From Actibacterium mucosum KCTC 23349 (GTDB lineage Bacteria > Pseudomonadota > Alphaproteobacteria > Rhodobacterales > Rhodobacteraceae), in contig NZ_JFKE01000002.1 in NCBI RefSeq assembly GCF_000647975.1, positions 124,001 through 188,000 on the forward strand: a stretch of DNA of 64,000 bases. The letters are read 5' to 3'. Below the pieces are notes generated by a model. That model was not told where the DNA came from. It did not search any database and saw only the letters and a list, made by a program, of their open reading frames with translations. Numbering within the stretch: position 1 is the first letter of the stretch; each line of letters opens with the position of its first letter. Shown one piece after another: positions 18,756 to 26,776 of the stretch. A program made the position numbers and the translations under genes.

Positions 18756-19232
18756 TTGGCCGGGTTCACGATCTCTGCGGCGCAGGCTGATGCGCCCGAA
18801 GCTGCTGCGTTGATCTCGCGGCACCTGTCCCAAATGGACGCCCAATCTCCCGAAGAGAGCTGCCACGCGATGGGAGTAGAGGGGTTGTTGGGAAGGGACA
18901 TCAAGTTCTTTCTGATCCGTTCCGATGACGGTTTGCTGGGCATGGGGGCGCTGAAAGATATGGGCGGCGGGCAAGCCGAGTTGAAATCCATGCATGTGGT
19001 GGCCGAGGCGCGCGGCACCGGGGCCGGACGCGCAATGCTGGAGCACCTGCTGGCCACCGCGCGGGCCGACGGGATGCGAGCGATCAGCCTTGAGACCGGC
19101 TCGACCGATGATTTCCTGCCGGCGCGCCGTCTGTACGAAGCCTATGGCTTTGCCGAATGCGGGCCGTTTGGCGACTACGGCCCGGACCCGTGGTCGGTCT
19201 TTATGCGGCTGGACCTGGCGCCCACCGCTTGA
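18756..19232 (+). CDS. GNAT N-acetyltransferase
   Basis: A 158-residue cytoplasmic acetyltransferase. Motif A is ARGTGAGRAMLEHLL (about 85-99), and motif B is RRLYEAYGFAECGPFGDY. It resembles small-molecule or ElaA-like GNATs, and the substrate is unknown. The TTG at 18756 is used as start, 5 bp after the NDUFS4 stop and without an obvious Shine-Dalgarno, because the next ATG would delete the first strand. Translational coupling to the upstream gene is likely. Confidence 0.75.
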   Translation: MAGFTISAAQADAPEAAALISRHLSQMDAQSPEESCHAMGVEGLLGRDIKFFLIRSDDGLLGMGALKDMGGGQAELKSMHVVAEARGTGAGRAMLEHLLATARADGMRAISLETGSTDDFLPARRLYEAYGFAECGPFGDYGPDPWSVFMRLDLAPTA

Positions 19233-19250
19233 CCCGAGCCGCGGCTCGGG
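19233..19250 (+). terminator. Hairpin directly after the GNAT stop
   Basis: CCCGAGCC-GC-GGCTCGGG, a perfect 18-bp palindrome beginning immediately after the TGA and 17 bp upstream of tRNA-Arg. There is no T-run, but its strength and place suggest a terminator. Confidence 0.55.
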
Positions 19251-19267
19251 CATAAGTGACGCCACGC

Positions 19268-19344
19268 GGTCCCATAGCTCAACTGGATAGAGCAGCTGAC
19301 TTCTAATCAGCAGGTTGAGGGTTCGAGTCCTTCTGGGATCGCCA
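19268..19344 (+). tRNA. tRNA-Arg (anticodon TCT), CCA encoded
   Basis: A 77-nt cloverleaf. The acceptor arm is GGTCCCA with TGGGATC (one G-T pair), the D-arm contains AGCTCAACTGGATAGAGC, the anticodon stem GCTGA/TCAGC encloses CTTCTAA with anticodon TCT, and the T-arm has GGTTCGAGTCC. Discriminator G is followed by encoded CCA. It reads AGA codons, which are rare in this GC-rich genome. It stands alone, followed by the LacI gene about 120 bp downstream. Confidence 0.97.
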
Positions 19345-19416
19345 CGTCTTAGAAAGTTACGCTTTGACTGCCGTGTCAGATGGGCCTTGGTCTGCGGCTG
19401 CTGCGCTGAGGGGCAC

Positions 19417-19461
19417 GGTTAATCGTTTACCAAATTCGCCTTTTTTTAGTAAATATATTCG
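19417..19461. promoter_or_regulatory. lacI promoter region with candidate operators
   Basis: GTAAATATATTCG (19449-19461) ends 2 bp before the lacI start. It matches GTAAAATTATTCG (the complement of 20572-20584) at 11 of 13 positions. Upstream, GGTTAATCGTTTACC (19417-19431) is an imperfect palindrome with pairing ends. The region is AT-rich against GC-rich surroundings. These are candidates for LacI autoregulation. No Shine-Dalgarno is visible before the lacI ATG. Confidence 0.5.
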
Positions 19462-19463
19462 TT

Positions 19464-20543
19464 ATGAGTGATGGCATGACGACGGATACTAAAAAAGCTA
19501 AAGCAACCCAAAAACGCGGCGGTCCCACGATCAAGGACATCGCCCAACGTGCAAATGTTTCCCAGGCAACGGTGTCGCGTGTTCTGAATTTTGACGCCAC
19601 GCTGTCAGTCAGCCACGAGGTGCGGCGCAAGATTCTCGAGACCGCTGCCGAGCTGAACTATGCGACGCCAAGGCAAAGGCGAAGCAGGTCGAAAGGCGGC
19701 ACAGTTAACCGTATTGCGCTGGTGCACCTCCTTGGACCCGAACGCGAGATGCGCGACCCTTACTATGTGGCGTTGCGCATGGGGTTGGAGCGCCGATGTG
19801 CCGAGCTAAAGCTGGACCCAAAGCTGTTGCGACCTGATGAATTTAGGGACGACCTGTCGGTTTTCGAGGGCATGAGTGGTGCCATTCTGGTTGGCCATCA
19901 CACCGGGGAAGACGTGCAGACCGTGCAAAACTCCGTCCCTCATGTGGTGTGGGCGGACTGCCCGTTTTCAGTGGCCGAGCTGGACACGGTCGACGTGAAT
20001 CTGGTCGGTGCAACACGTGACGTAATGGCCGAAGTATTCTCGCAAGGCCTTAAAAGAATTGCATATTTGGGGTTCGATGGAAAGGCAAGCGGGGTTATTC
20101 CTTCGAGCCTGAGCCGACGCGCCTTTACCTATTACTCGACAATGAATGACAAAGGGTTGTGGCGACCGGAATACTTGCGGATTGGCAAGACGTCGGCAGA
20201 ATCCGGATACGAGATGGCGCAAGAGGTTCTTGGGATGGATGACCGGCCCCAAGCCATCGTTGCTGGCAATGACACCATTGCGATTGGTATCTACCGCGCC
20301 GTCTCTGAACGCGGTCTTTCCATCCCCGAAGACCTAAAGGTTGTCAGCTTCAACGATCTTCCGATGGCGCAGTTCATGAACCCGCCATTGGCGTCGGTTC
20401 ATATTCCTGCCGAAGAGATTGGTATAAGCGCGGTGGACCTGTTGATGGAGAGGATTAACGGACGGTCGATTGCCAAACATTTGACCTTCGAGACGATACT
20501 GCATCGAAGGCTGAGTTTGGGTCGAGGTCACGGGCAACCTTAG
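19464..20543 (+). CDS. LacI-family transcriptional regulator (EbgR-like)
   Basis: A 359-residue regulator. The LacI HTH is at about 22-60 (PTIKDIAQRANVSQATVSRVLN, with hinge region RRKILETAAELNYATPRQRR). The periplasmic-binding-protein-like effector domain follows, with VSFNDLPMAQFMNPPLASVHIPAEEIG (about 310-336) typical of the C-terminal subdomain. It probably represses the neighbouring GH2 glycosidase and the former transporter. The position upstream of the GH2 gene and a shared operator sequence support this. The ligand is likely a glycoside or its product. Confidence 0.88.
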   Translation: MSDGMTTDTKKAKATQKRGGPTIKDIAQRANVSQATVSRVLNFDATLSVSHEVRRKILETAAELNYATPRQRRSRSKGGTVNRIALVHLLGPEREMRDPYYVALRMGLERRCAELKLDPKLLRPDEFRDDLSVFEGMSGAILVGHHTGEDVQTVQNSVPHVVWADCPFSVAELDTVDVNLVGATRDVMAEVFSQGLKRIAYLGFDGKASGVIPSSLSRRAFTYYSTMNDKGLWRPEYLRIGKTSAESGYEMAQEVLGMDDRPQAIVAGNDTIAIGIYRAVSERGLSIPEDLKVVSFNDLPMAQFMNPPLASVHIPAEEIGISAVDLLMERINGRSIAKHLTFETILHRRLSLGRGHGQP

Positions 20544-20550
20544 GGTTGGG

Positions 20551-20584
20551 GTAAAAATTTATTGGTTCAGTCGAATAATTTTAC
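20551..20584. promoter_or_regulatory. Candidate LacI operator upstream of the transporter remnant/GH2
   Basis: GTAAAAATTTATT, a 10-bp spacer, then AATAATTTTAC: an inverted repeat allowing two extra bases in the left arm. It begins 8 bp after the lacI stop, and its right arm repeats the site before lacI. The likely target is the promoter for the genes from 20658 on. Confidence 0.5.
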
Positions 20585-20657
20585 TATCTTTGAGTTCAGC
20601 CAGAGCGCTGATGCCGGAACGTGTCCTGTCGGCGCGTCCGCTTCCAAGGAGAGGAAA

Positions 20658-20780
20658 ATGGATCTTACGAACTTGGCATCATTGCCGAAGTCCGGCGTAT
20701 GTGCCTCCGTGTTTGGCCTAGCGGAAACGGCGTCCGCCGCAGAGGACTTCACGGTCAGGCTGTGGGACCCGAACCATTAA
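20658..20780 (+). pseudogene. Remnant N-terminus, probably of a sugar ABC solute-binding protein
   Basis: A 40-codon frame with an excellent ribosome site (AAGGAGAGG) reads MDLTNLASLPKSGVCASVFG and then LAETASAAEDFTVRLWDPNH before a TAA. It looks like a signal peptide with an A-S-A cleavage site plus the first strand of an extracellular solute-binding protein. The next codons, in the same frame, are the tail of a permease, so the gene appears cut by a deletion of the intervening operon. It could alternatively be a tiny exported peptide, but the context favours a relic. Confidence 0.5.
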
Positions 20781-20885
20781 GGCGCCGTGGTGCTGGCCAC
20801 AATTCTCACAACCCTACCCACACTTGCCGTTTTCTTTTGCCTGCAGCACTTGTTCGTGCAGGGCTTGGTCGGCTCAGTCAAATGA
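20781..20885 (+). pseudogene. C-terminal remnant of a CUT1-type sugar ABC permease (MalG-like)
   Basis: In the frame ending at TGA 20883-20885, about 34 codons read GAVVLATILTTLPTLAVFFC followed by LQHLFVQGLVGSVK. This matches the conserved end of MalG/UgpE-type permeases (last membrane helix, then Q-x-x-F-V-x-G-x-x-x-G-S-V-K). The rest of the gene is missing. The GH2 start codon overlaps this stop (ATGA), the usual arrangement when permease and hydrolase genes are cotranslated, so the original operon order can be inferred. Confidence 0.6.
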
Positions 20886-23113
20886 TGGATCAAATGACAC
20901 TGAAAACACCTGTCCGTTCTGCCACCCAAGAAACGCTGTTCAATGAAAATTGGATCTTTGAGGGGGGCGATACTGTCCGTCTGCCGCACAACGCGGTGGA
21001 AACCCCGTTTTCTTACTTCGACGAGGGCATGTATCAACGCGCCTTCATTTACGAGAAGAGGTTTGCCTATGACGCAAGTTGGGCTGATCAAGACGTGTTT
21101 GTCCGATTTGACGGCATCATGGCCGATGCGCGGATCAGTCTGAACGGGGTGGAAGTGGCGGCCCACCGGGACGGCTATACGCCGATCATGGCGCGGCTGA
21201 CCGACCACTTGCGCAAGGGCGAGAACGTGCTGACCGTGCAAATCGACGGGTCGGAAAACCCCGAGATCCCACCGTTTGGCGGTCGGATCGACTACCTCAC
21301 TTATGCAGGGATTTATCGCGATGCGTGGCTGATCGTGCGGCCCACCTGCGCCATCGACAACGTTAAGATTGAGACACCTGATGCCCTGGCCGATACCAAG
21401 ACGGTAAACGCGCGAGTCATTCTGAACACTACAGCCCCGGAAGGTGCCAAACTGTCGGCACAGATTTGCGATGCATCAGGGGCGAACTTGGCGCAGCAGG
21501 TTGTGGTTGTCTGCACGCCTGAAGTCGAGCTGAGTTTTGCCGATCTGACGGGGCTGTCGTTGTGGGATATCAACGACCCGGTCCTTTACACGCTGCATCT
21601 GGCCCTGGAGACATCTGAGGGGCTGCATCAGACATCGCAGCGTTTCGGCATTCGGAGTGCTGAATTCACGCCAGAAGGGTTCTTCCTGAACGGTCGAGCG
21701 TTGAAAATCCGGGGCCTGAACCGGCATCAGTCTTTTCCTTATGTCGGCTATGCCTTGGGCAAAGCCGCGCAAGAGAAGGATGCCGAGATCCTGAAACACG
21801 AATTGCGGCTTAACCTTGTGCGCACCTCGCATTACCCGCAATCAACGTACTTCCTAGACCGCTGCGACGAAATCGGCCTTCTGGTCTTCGAAGAAATCCC
21901 TGGCTGGCAGCATATCGGCGACGCGGATTGGAAGGCAGAGTCGGTGAAAAACGTGCGTCGGATGATTGAACGTGACTGGAACCACCCGTCGATCATCATC
22001 TGGGGTGTACGGATTAACGAAAGCCCGGACGACCACGATTTCTATACAGAAACCAACGCGTTGTCGCGCGAGCTTGACCCGACGCGTCAAACCGGTGGGG
22101 TGCGTTACATCCAGTTTAGCGAAATGCTGGAAGACGTGTACACGATGAACGATTTCTGCCTTGGAGAGGCGCGCAACGTCGATGAGGCCAAGGTTCGAGC
22201 GCTGCGCCCGCAAACACGTGTGACCGGCCTGGCGGACCGGGTTCCCTATCTGGTGACCGAGTATAATGGCCACATGTTCCCAACCAAAAGCACCGATAAC
22301 GAGATCCGTCTTGCCGAACACGCCATGCGGCATCTGGAGGTGCTGAACGCCGCCTATGGCGACCCGAACATCTCGGGTGCGATCGGATGGTGCGCATGGG
22401 ACTACAACACCCATTGCGACTTTGGCTCGGGTGATCGGATTTGCCACCACGGCGTGATGGACATGTTCCGCGAGCCCAAATTCGCGGCCTATGCCTATGC
22501 CAGCCAGGGCAATCCCGCCGAAGGGGTTGTGCTGAAACCTGCGACCTTCTGGGCGCGGGGCGAGCGCAATATCGGTGGTGTTCTGCCTTTGTTGATCATG
22601 ACCAACTGTGACTATGTCGAACTGCATTATGGGGATCATATTGCAAAACGGGTCTATCCCGCGCGAGACAGGTTTCCGCATTTGCCGCACCCCCCTGTGA
22701 TCATCGAAGCCACGGATTTCCGACCCGACGAGATGGGATCGTGGGGCATGCATTGGCAAAAAGGTGCAGTGCGCGGGTTCATTGATGGCGAATGCGTGGA
22801 AACGGTCGAGTTTCACAACGCGCCGGTTCCAACAAAGCTGGAACTTTTGCCAGACGCATCAAACCTGTCCGCACATGACGCGGTTCGGGTTCTGGTGCGG
22901 GTCACGGACCAATGTGGTCACAAGCTGCCGTTCCTCCCGGAGCCTGTGCAGGTACAGGTCAGCGGCCCGGCCAAAATTTTGGGGCCCGACGTGATCCCGC
23001 TGCGCGGCGGCGGAGCAGGTTTCTGGGTGCAGACTACGGGGCCGGGCGAGGTTTCGGTGACCGGCTCCCATGGCCGTTGCAACACGGTCTCGTTCGCGTT
23101 GAACGTGGAATAG
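20882..23113 (+). CDS. Glycoside hydrolase family 2 (beta-galactosidase/beta-glucuronidase type)
   Basis: A 743-residue cytoplasmic glycosidase without a signal peptide. Domains in order: jelly-roll (about 15-155, with AGIYRDAWLIV), Ig-like (about 160-260), TIM barrel with acid/base Glu380 in IIIWGVRINES and nucleophile Glu460 in PYLVTEYNGHM, then two C-terminal beta domains. It hydrolyses a beta-glycoside by a retaining mechanism; which sugar is not readable. The start at 20882 overlaps the stop of a truncated permease. Regulation by the adjacent LacI protein is inferred. Since its transporter is broken, substrate uptake must use another system. Confidence 0.88.
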   Translation: MMDQMTLKTPVRSATQETLFNENWIFEGGDTVRLPHNAVETPFSYFDEGMYQRAFIYEKRFAYDASWADQDVFVRFDGIMADARISLNGVEVAAHRDGYTPIMARLTDHLRKGENVLTVQIDGSENPEIPPFGGRIDYLTYAGIYRDAWLIVRPTCAIDNVKIETPDALADTKTVNARVILNTTAPEGAKLSAQICDASGANLAQQVVVVCTPEVELSFADLTGLSLWDINDPVLYTLHLALETSEGLHQTSQRFGIRSAEFTPEGFFLNGRALKIRGLNRHQSFPYVGYALGKAAQEKDAEILKHELRLNLVRTSHYPQSTYFLDRCDEIGLLVFEEIPGWQHIGDADWKAESVKNVRRMIERDWNHPSIIIWGVRINESPDDHDFYTETNALSRELDPTRQTGGVRYIQFSEMLEDVYTMNDFCLGEARNVDEAKVRALRPQTRVTGLADRVPYLVTEYNGHMFPTKSTDNEIRLAEHAMRHLEVLNAAYGDPNISGAIGWCAWDYNTHCDFGSGDRICHHGVMDMFREPKFAAYAYASQGNPAEGVVLKPATFWARGERNIGGVLPLLIMTNCDYVELHYGDHIAKRVYPARDRFPHLPHPPVIIEATDFRPDEMGSWGMHWQKGAVRGFIDGECVETVEFHNAPVPTKLELLPDASNLSAHDAVRVLVRVTDQCGHKLPFLPEPVQVQVSGPAKILGPDVIPLRGGGAGFWVQTTGPGEVSVTGSHGRCNTVSFALNVE

Positions 23114-23422
23114 GGGTTTCTTCGTGAAGAAAGTAGAGCTGCGCAATGCTATCAATCCTTGCGCGGCGATCGAAGTTATCACGGGGTTGATCCGGACGAT
23201 CAGGTTCAGGCGCAGTTCTACCTTGATCCCTAGATGGCTTTCCGCGCCGAGGGTCAGAACATCAGCAACAGGCAGGTCGCAGCGCTATTGCAGAGCAGTT
23301 TCCGGATAGGTGCTGCGGGCGGATCGATTGTCCTCTGCCATGGGGCGGGCAAAGCGTGAGCTTTTGTGTTCGCACCACGAGACAGTGCAAAGCCTCCGCC
23401 GTAAACCCCGTGATTGGGTGCG
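23114..23422. other. 309-bp gap with a possible coding relic
   Basis: Directly after the GH2 TAG, the same frame stays open for 39 codons (23114-23233), ending ...GVDPDDQVQAQFYLDP and stop. It looks protein-like but has no start codon, so it may be the tail of a lost gene. A 41-codon frame follows from ATG 23234, with no family recognised and no clear ribosome site. A palindrome TTTCTTCGTGAAGAAA lies at 23117-23132. The remainder, up to the end of the convergent flavin reductase, is featureless. Confidence 0.35.
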
Positions 23423-23929
23423 CTACCCGGCGGCCTGAAAACGGCCGTATTGCCCGCAGAAAAACAGCAGCGGATCAGACCCGTCTGCCGTGGTGACGCG
23501 GTCAACCCGACCGACCATGATATGGTGGTCGCCACCGTCATGGATGGCATGGCGGCTGCATTCAAACCGGGCAAGACAGCCTTTGATCAAAGGCACGTCA
23601 CCTTGCCCAGGCCTCCAGTCCAGACCGTCAAAGGCGAAGGCATTCTTGGCAAAGCCATTGCCAATATCGGCCTGATCCTGTGAAAGCACATGGATCGCGA
23701 AATGCGACGAACGGGTAAAATAGGCCGCCCGACGCGAAGATTTCGACGGCGACCAAAGGACCAGCGGCGGGTCCATCGATACCGAGGAAAAGCTGTTTGC
23801 CGTGACGCCAACAGGGCCATCAGCCGACGGCGCGGTAACCACGGTGATGCCTGTGCCAAACCGTCCCAACGCGCTGCGAAACGCGCGGGTATTGTCGGCG
23901 TTTGGGGTGAAGTCCTGCAGGTTTGCCAT
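23423..23929 (-). CDS. smoA: Flavin reductase, probable SmoA of a sulfoquinovose monooxygenase pathway
   Basis: A 168-residue flavin-reductase-like domain: FRSALGRFGTGITVVTAP and PVGVTANSFSSVSMDPPLVLWSPSKSS are family motifs for FMN binding, and GGDHHIMVGRVDRV is the C-terminal signature. It would supply reduced FMN to the adjacent SsuD-like oxygenase. It is the last gene of a three-gene operon (oxygenase, aldo-keto reductase, flavin reductase), with a 3-bp gap after the reductase. The gene order, A-B-C beside a regulator, matches the smo cluster of Agrobacterium. The flavin-reductase assignment is firm; the pathway is inferred from context. Confidence 0.8.
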   Translation of the reverse strand: MANLQDFTPNADNTRAFRSALGRFGTGITVVTAPSADGPVGVTANSFSSVSMDPPLVLWSPSKSSRRAAYFTRSSHFAIHVLSQDQADIGNGFAKNAFAFDGLDWRPGQGDVPLIKGCLARFECSRHAIHDGGDHHIMVGRVDRVTTADGSDPLLFFCGQYGRFQAAG

Positions 23930-23932
23930 AGC

Positions 23933-24826
23933 TCAGGGCACCTCGTGCCCGTTGGCCATCGAATACAGCTCGAACCATGTTTCCCGGTCCATCTCGACTT
24001 TCAGCGCGTCCGAGATGCGGCCGATGCGATCAAGGTTGTTGGTGCCCAGAACCGGAATAATCCTTGCCGGGTGAGCCAAAAGCCATGCAACGGCAACCGC
24101 GCTATCATCTACGCCGAACCCCGCGCCGATTTCGGCCATCCGAGCCCGCAAGGCGGCGTGCTCGGCGGCAAAAAGTGCGCCACCGGCCAATGGTGACCAT
24201 GCCATGGGCGCAATATTGCGTTGTTGCAAATAAGCGATGTCGCCGTTGCGGAATGCGTCCGAGGCAATCACGCTCAGCTCGATCTGGTTGGTGACCAGCG
24301 GCGACTTCATGCCCGATTGCAGCAACGTCCAGTCATGCAGCTTGAAGTTCGACACACCTACATGGGCCACCTTGCCCGCGGCCACGGCAGCGTCCAGCGC
24401 AGCCCCAGTTTCATGGTGGTTCATAAACGGATCGGGGCGGTGGATCAGCAGCAGGTCAATCTGCTCGATCGCCATATTGGCAAGCGAGGCGTCGATCGAA
24501 GCGCTGATATGTTCGGCCGATGTGTCATAGTACTTCACCCGTTTATCCGCGAATTTGCCGATCGGTGCGACAATGTCGCATTTGGTGACAATCTGCATCT
24601 GGTCGCGCAGGGCAGGGGCGGCACGCAGGGCTTTGCCCAGAACTGCCTCGGCGCCGTAATCGCCATAGATGTCTGCCTGATCGAAGCTGGTGATCCCTTG
24701 GTTCAGGCAGCTTTCGATTTTGGCCTGAACATGAGATGCGCTGGTATCCGTATCATCAGCTACGCGCCACATGCCATAGACCAGCCGCGACAGCGACAAG
24801 GTTGGGGACAAAGCGATCTTTTCCAT
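23933..24826 (-). CDS. smoB: Aldo/keto reductase, probable 6-oxo-glucose reductase SmoB
   Basis: A 297-residue NADPH-dependent aldo/keto reductase barrel. The catalytic tetrad is visible as Asp and Tyr in FDQADIYGDYG, Lys in IVTKCDIVAP and His in LLLIHRPDPF. The nucleotide loop is PVLGTNNLDRI. The opening RLVYGMWRVADD and NQIELSVIASD put it in the YdhF-like AKR11 group, to which SmoB belongs. SmoB reduces the 6-oxo-glucose released by desulfonation of sulfoquinovose to glucose. Its start overlaps the oxygenase stop by 1 bp (TGATG). The family call is firm; the substrate is by context. Confidence 0.8.
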   Translation of the reverse strand: MEKIALSPTLSLSRLVYGMWRVADDTDTSASHVQAKIESCLNQGITSFDQADIYGDYGAEAVLGKALRAAPALRDQMQIVTKCDIVAPIGKFADKRVKYYDTSAEHISASIDASLANMAIEQIDLLLIHRPDPFMNHHETGAALDAAVAAGKVAHVGVSNFKLHDWTLLQSGMKSPLVTNQIELSVIASDAFRNGDIAYLQQRNIAPMAWSPLAGGALFAAEHAALRARMAEIGAGFGVDDSAVAVAWLLAHPARIIPVLGTNNLDRIGRISDALKVEMDRETWFELYSMANGHEVP

Positions 24827-25980
24827 CAGCGGCGTACTCCATTCCCCAAAGGCGTGGCTGGGGTCTCCGACGGCACCCGGCCATATTCATGCGGCAAAGA
24901 GCAGGTCTTCATTTGCCCCAAGACACGCTGGCCAAAGCTGACACATTCATCTTCATGAGGATAGCCCGACAAGATAAAGGCGCGGATGCCCATTTTCTTG
25001 TATTCCTCAAGCTCGGACAGCACCTGATCGGTCGAGCCAACCAGGGCCGCGCCGCAGCCTGACCGGGCGCGTCCCACGCCGGTCCACAGATGTGGTTCGA
25101 TGAACCCTTCCATATCGGCGATCTCGCGGTTCTTGGCCTGATGGGCGACGCCCAGCGAGGTGCTGTCGAGCGCGCGGTCGCGGATGGCTTTGCCAGCGTC
25201 ATCATCCAGTTTCGACACCAGTTCCTGCGCGTATTCGCGGGCCTCGGCCTCGGTATCGCGGACAATCACGTGCACGCGCAGGCCGTAATCCAGCGTGCGC
25301 CCATGTTCAGCGGCACGTTCATGCACGGCCTTCATGCGCCCGGCCAGTTCCTCGCGGGTTTCGGGCCACATCAGGTAAACGTCGCAATGCTCGGCGCACA
25401 GATCCAGCGCGTGGGGCGAGTAACCACCAAAATACAAAAGTGGCCCGCCGGTCTGATAAGGCTTGGCCGGGTCGGTGGTCAGGCCTTCGAAATTATAAAC
25501 CTGCCCCTGGTGGTTGATCTCGTCTTGCGTCCAGGCCTGTTTCAAAATCTGCACCACCTCGCGCGAGCGCTGATAGCGGTACGCGCTGTCGGCTTTTTCG
25601 CCGGGGAAGTCGGACGAGATGATGTTAACCGTCAGCCGTCCCTTCAGCATGTGGTCCAGCGTGGCGATGGTGCGGGCCAGCATGATCGGCTGCATTTCAC
25701 CGCAGCGCACGGCGGCCAGCATGTTGATCTTGTCGGTGATCGGTGCGCAGCCGGCCACAAAGGACAGGGTGTCCTGACCCACCTGGTACGAGCTGGGGCA
25801 CAAGATATTGCGGAACCCCTGCGCCTCTGCGGTCTTTACAATGTCACTGCAATGCGACCACGATGAGCGCAGCGCGCCATCCGGCACGCCAAGATATTGA
25901 AAGTCATCTGAACACAGGGCTGAAAACCACGAAACTTCCGCGGCATCCAGATCGGCCGATGTTACCGGTACGACGGTCAT
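24826..25980 (-). CDS. smoC: SsuD-like FMNH2-dependent monooxygenase, probable sulfoquinovose monooxygenase SmoC
   Basis: A 384-residue luciferase-like TIM-barrel protein. Segments such as GRLTVNIISSDFPGEKAD, PLLYFGGYSPHALDLCAEHCD, LRVHVIVRDTEAEA, LWTGVGRARSGCGAALVGS and FILSGYPHEDE align with alkanesulfonate monooxygenase SsuD. With a flavin reductase and an AKR in one operon and a GntR regulator divergent, the best fit is SmoC, which cleaves the C-S bond of sulfoquinovose to sulfite and 6-oxo-glucose. The start at 25980 has GGAGGAGATTCG before it. An alkanesulfonate role is the alternative, but no ssu transporter is adjacent. Confidence 0.75.
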   Translation of the reverse strand: MTVVPVTSADLDAAEVSWFSALCSDDFQYLGVPDGALRSSWSHCSDIVKTAEAQGFRNILCPSSYQVGQDTLSFVAGCAPITDKINMLAAVRCGEMQPIMLARTIATLDHMLKGRLTVNIISSDFPGEKADSAYRYQRSREVVQILKQAWTQDEINHQGQVYNFEGLTTDPAKPYQTGGPLLYFGGYSPHALDLCAEHCDVYLMWPETREELAGRMKAVHERAAEHGRTLDYGLRVHVIVRDTEAEAREYAQELVSKLDDDAGKAIRDRALDSTSLGVAHQAKNREIADMEGFIEPHLWTGVGRARSGCGAALVGSTDQVLSELEEYKKMGIRAFILSGYPHEDECVSFGQRVLGQMKTCSLPHEYGRVPSETPATPLGNGVRR

Positions 25981-26031
25981 CGAATCTCCTCCGAAAGCAT
26001 TTTTTAAATGCGTAACAGGAGGCCGTGAGTA

Positions 26032-26049
26032 TATCAATGGTGTATCAAT
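26032..26049. promoter_or_regulatory. Direct repeat TATCAAT x2, candidate GntR operator
   Basis: TATCAAT at 26032-26038 and 26043-26049, spaced 11 bp (one helical turn), in the 88-bp divergent promoter between the oxygenase and the GntR gene. Binding by that regulator is inferred. Confidence 0.4.
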
Positions 26050-26068
26050 TGCACCGGGCAAAAAAGTT

Positions 26069-26776
26069 ATGACGGATAAAACCTACACTGCGCTTCCCAA
26101 ATATGTGCAACTGAGCGAGATGCTGGTGCGAGAGATCAATGCCGGGCTGTTGCTCGACGGTGAACGCCTGCCACCAGAACGCGATATGGCCAAATCGCTG
26201 GGCACCAGTGTGGGCACCCTGCGCAAGGCGCTGGCTGACCTGACCGAGAAGGGCATGCTGGAGCGTCGCCATGGCTCGGGCAACTACGTGCGGGCCGCCG
26301 CCGATCAGTCCAGTGTCTATGCCTTTTTCCGTCTGGAACTGGTCACAGGTGGCGGACTTCCAACCGCCGAGGTGTTGCAGGTTGATCGGGTGGCCAAAGA
26401 GCCCGAAATGCCCGACTTTGGTCCTTCGGATCAGGCCCACCGCATCCGGCGTCTGCGTTACTTGAATGACGTGCCCGTGGCGTTGGAAGAAATCTGGCTG
26501 GATGGCAGCCATGCCAAACGGCTGAAACTCGAAGAGCTGTCAGATTCGCTGTACCTCTATTACAAAAGCCAGCTTAACCTGTGGATCACCCGGACCGAGG
26601 ACCGGGTGTTTGTTGCCGAAACACCCGGCTGGGCCCCGGACGGGTTTGGACCGTCCGAGGGGCAGACCGTGGGCTATGTCGAGCGTATGAGTTGGAGCCA
26701 GGATGGTGCCGCGGCTGAGTTCTCGCGCAATTGGTTCGACCCGGCCGTGGCACGGTTTGTATCGCGTTCCGCCTAA
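26069..26776 (+). CDS. GntR-family regulator with UTRA domain (probable SmoD counterpart)
   Basis: A 235-residue HutC-type regulator. The winged helix is at about 10-75 (LLLDGERLPPERDMAKSLGTSVGTLRKALADLTEKGMLERRHGSGNYV), followed by a chorismate-lyase-like UTRA ligand domain (about 90-235). It is divergent from the oxygenase operon, as the regulator smoD is next to smoC in Agrobacterium, so it likely represses the operon and is released by a pathway intermediate. Its 3' end overlaps the convergent gene end by 4 bp. Confidence 0.82.
   Translation: MTDKTYTALPKYVQLSEMLVREINAGLLLDGERLPPERDMAKSLGTSVGTLRKALADLTEKGMLERRHGSGNYVRAAADQSSVYAFFRLELVTGGGLPTAEVLQVDRVAKEPEMPDFGPSDQAHRIRRLRYLNDVPVALEEIWLDGSHAKRLKLEELSDSLYLYYKSQLNLWITRTEDRVFVAETPGWAPDGFGPSEGQTVGYVERMSWSQDGAAAEFSRNWFDPAVARFVSRSA

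Noticed and set aside
19268-19344. tRNA-Arg as attachment site of a genomic island
   Set aside because: The region to its right looks accessory, but I found no repeat of the tRNA 3' end and no integrase within the window.
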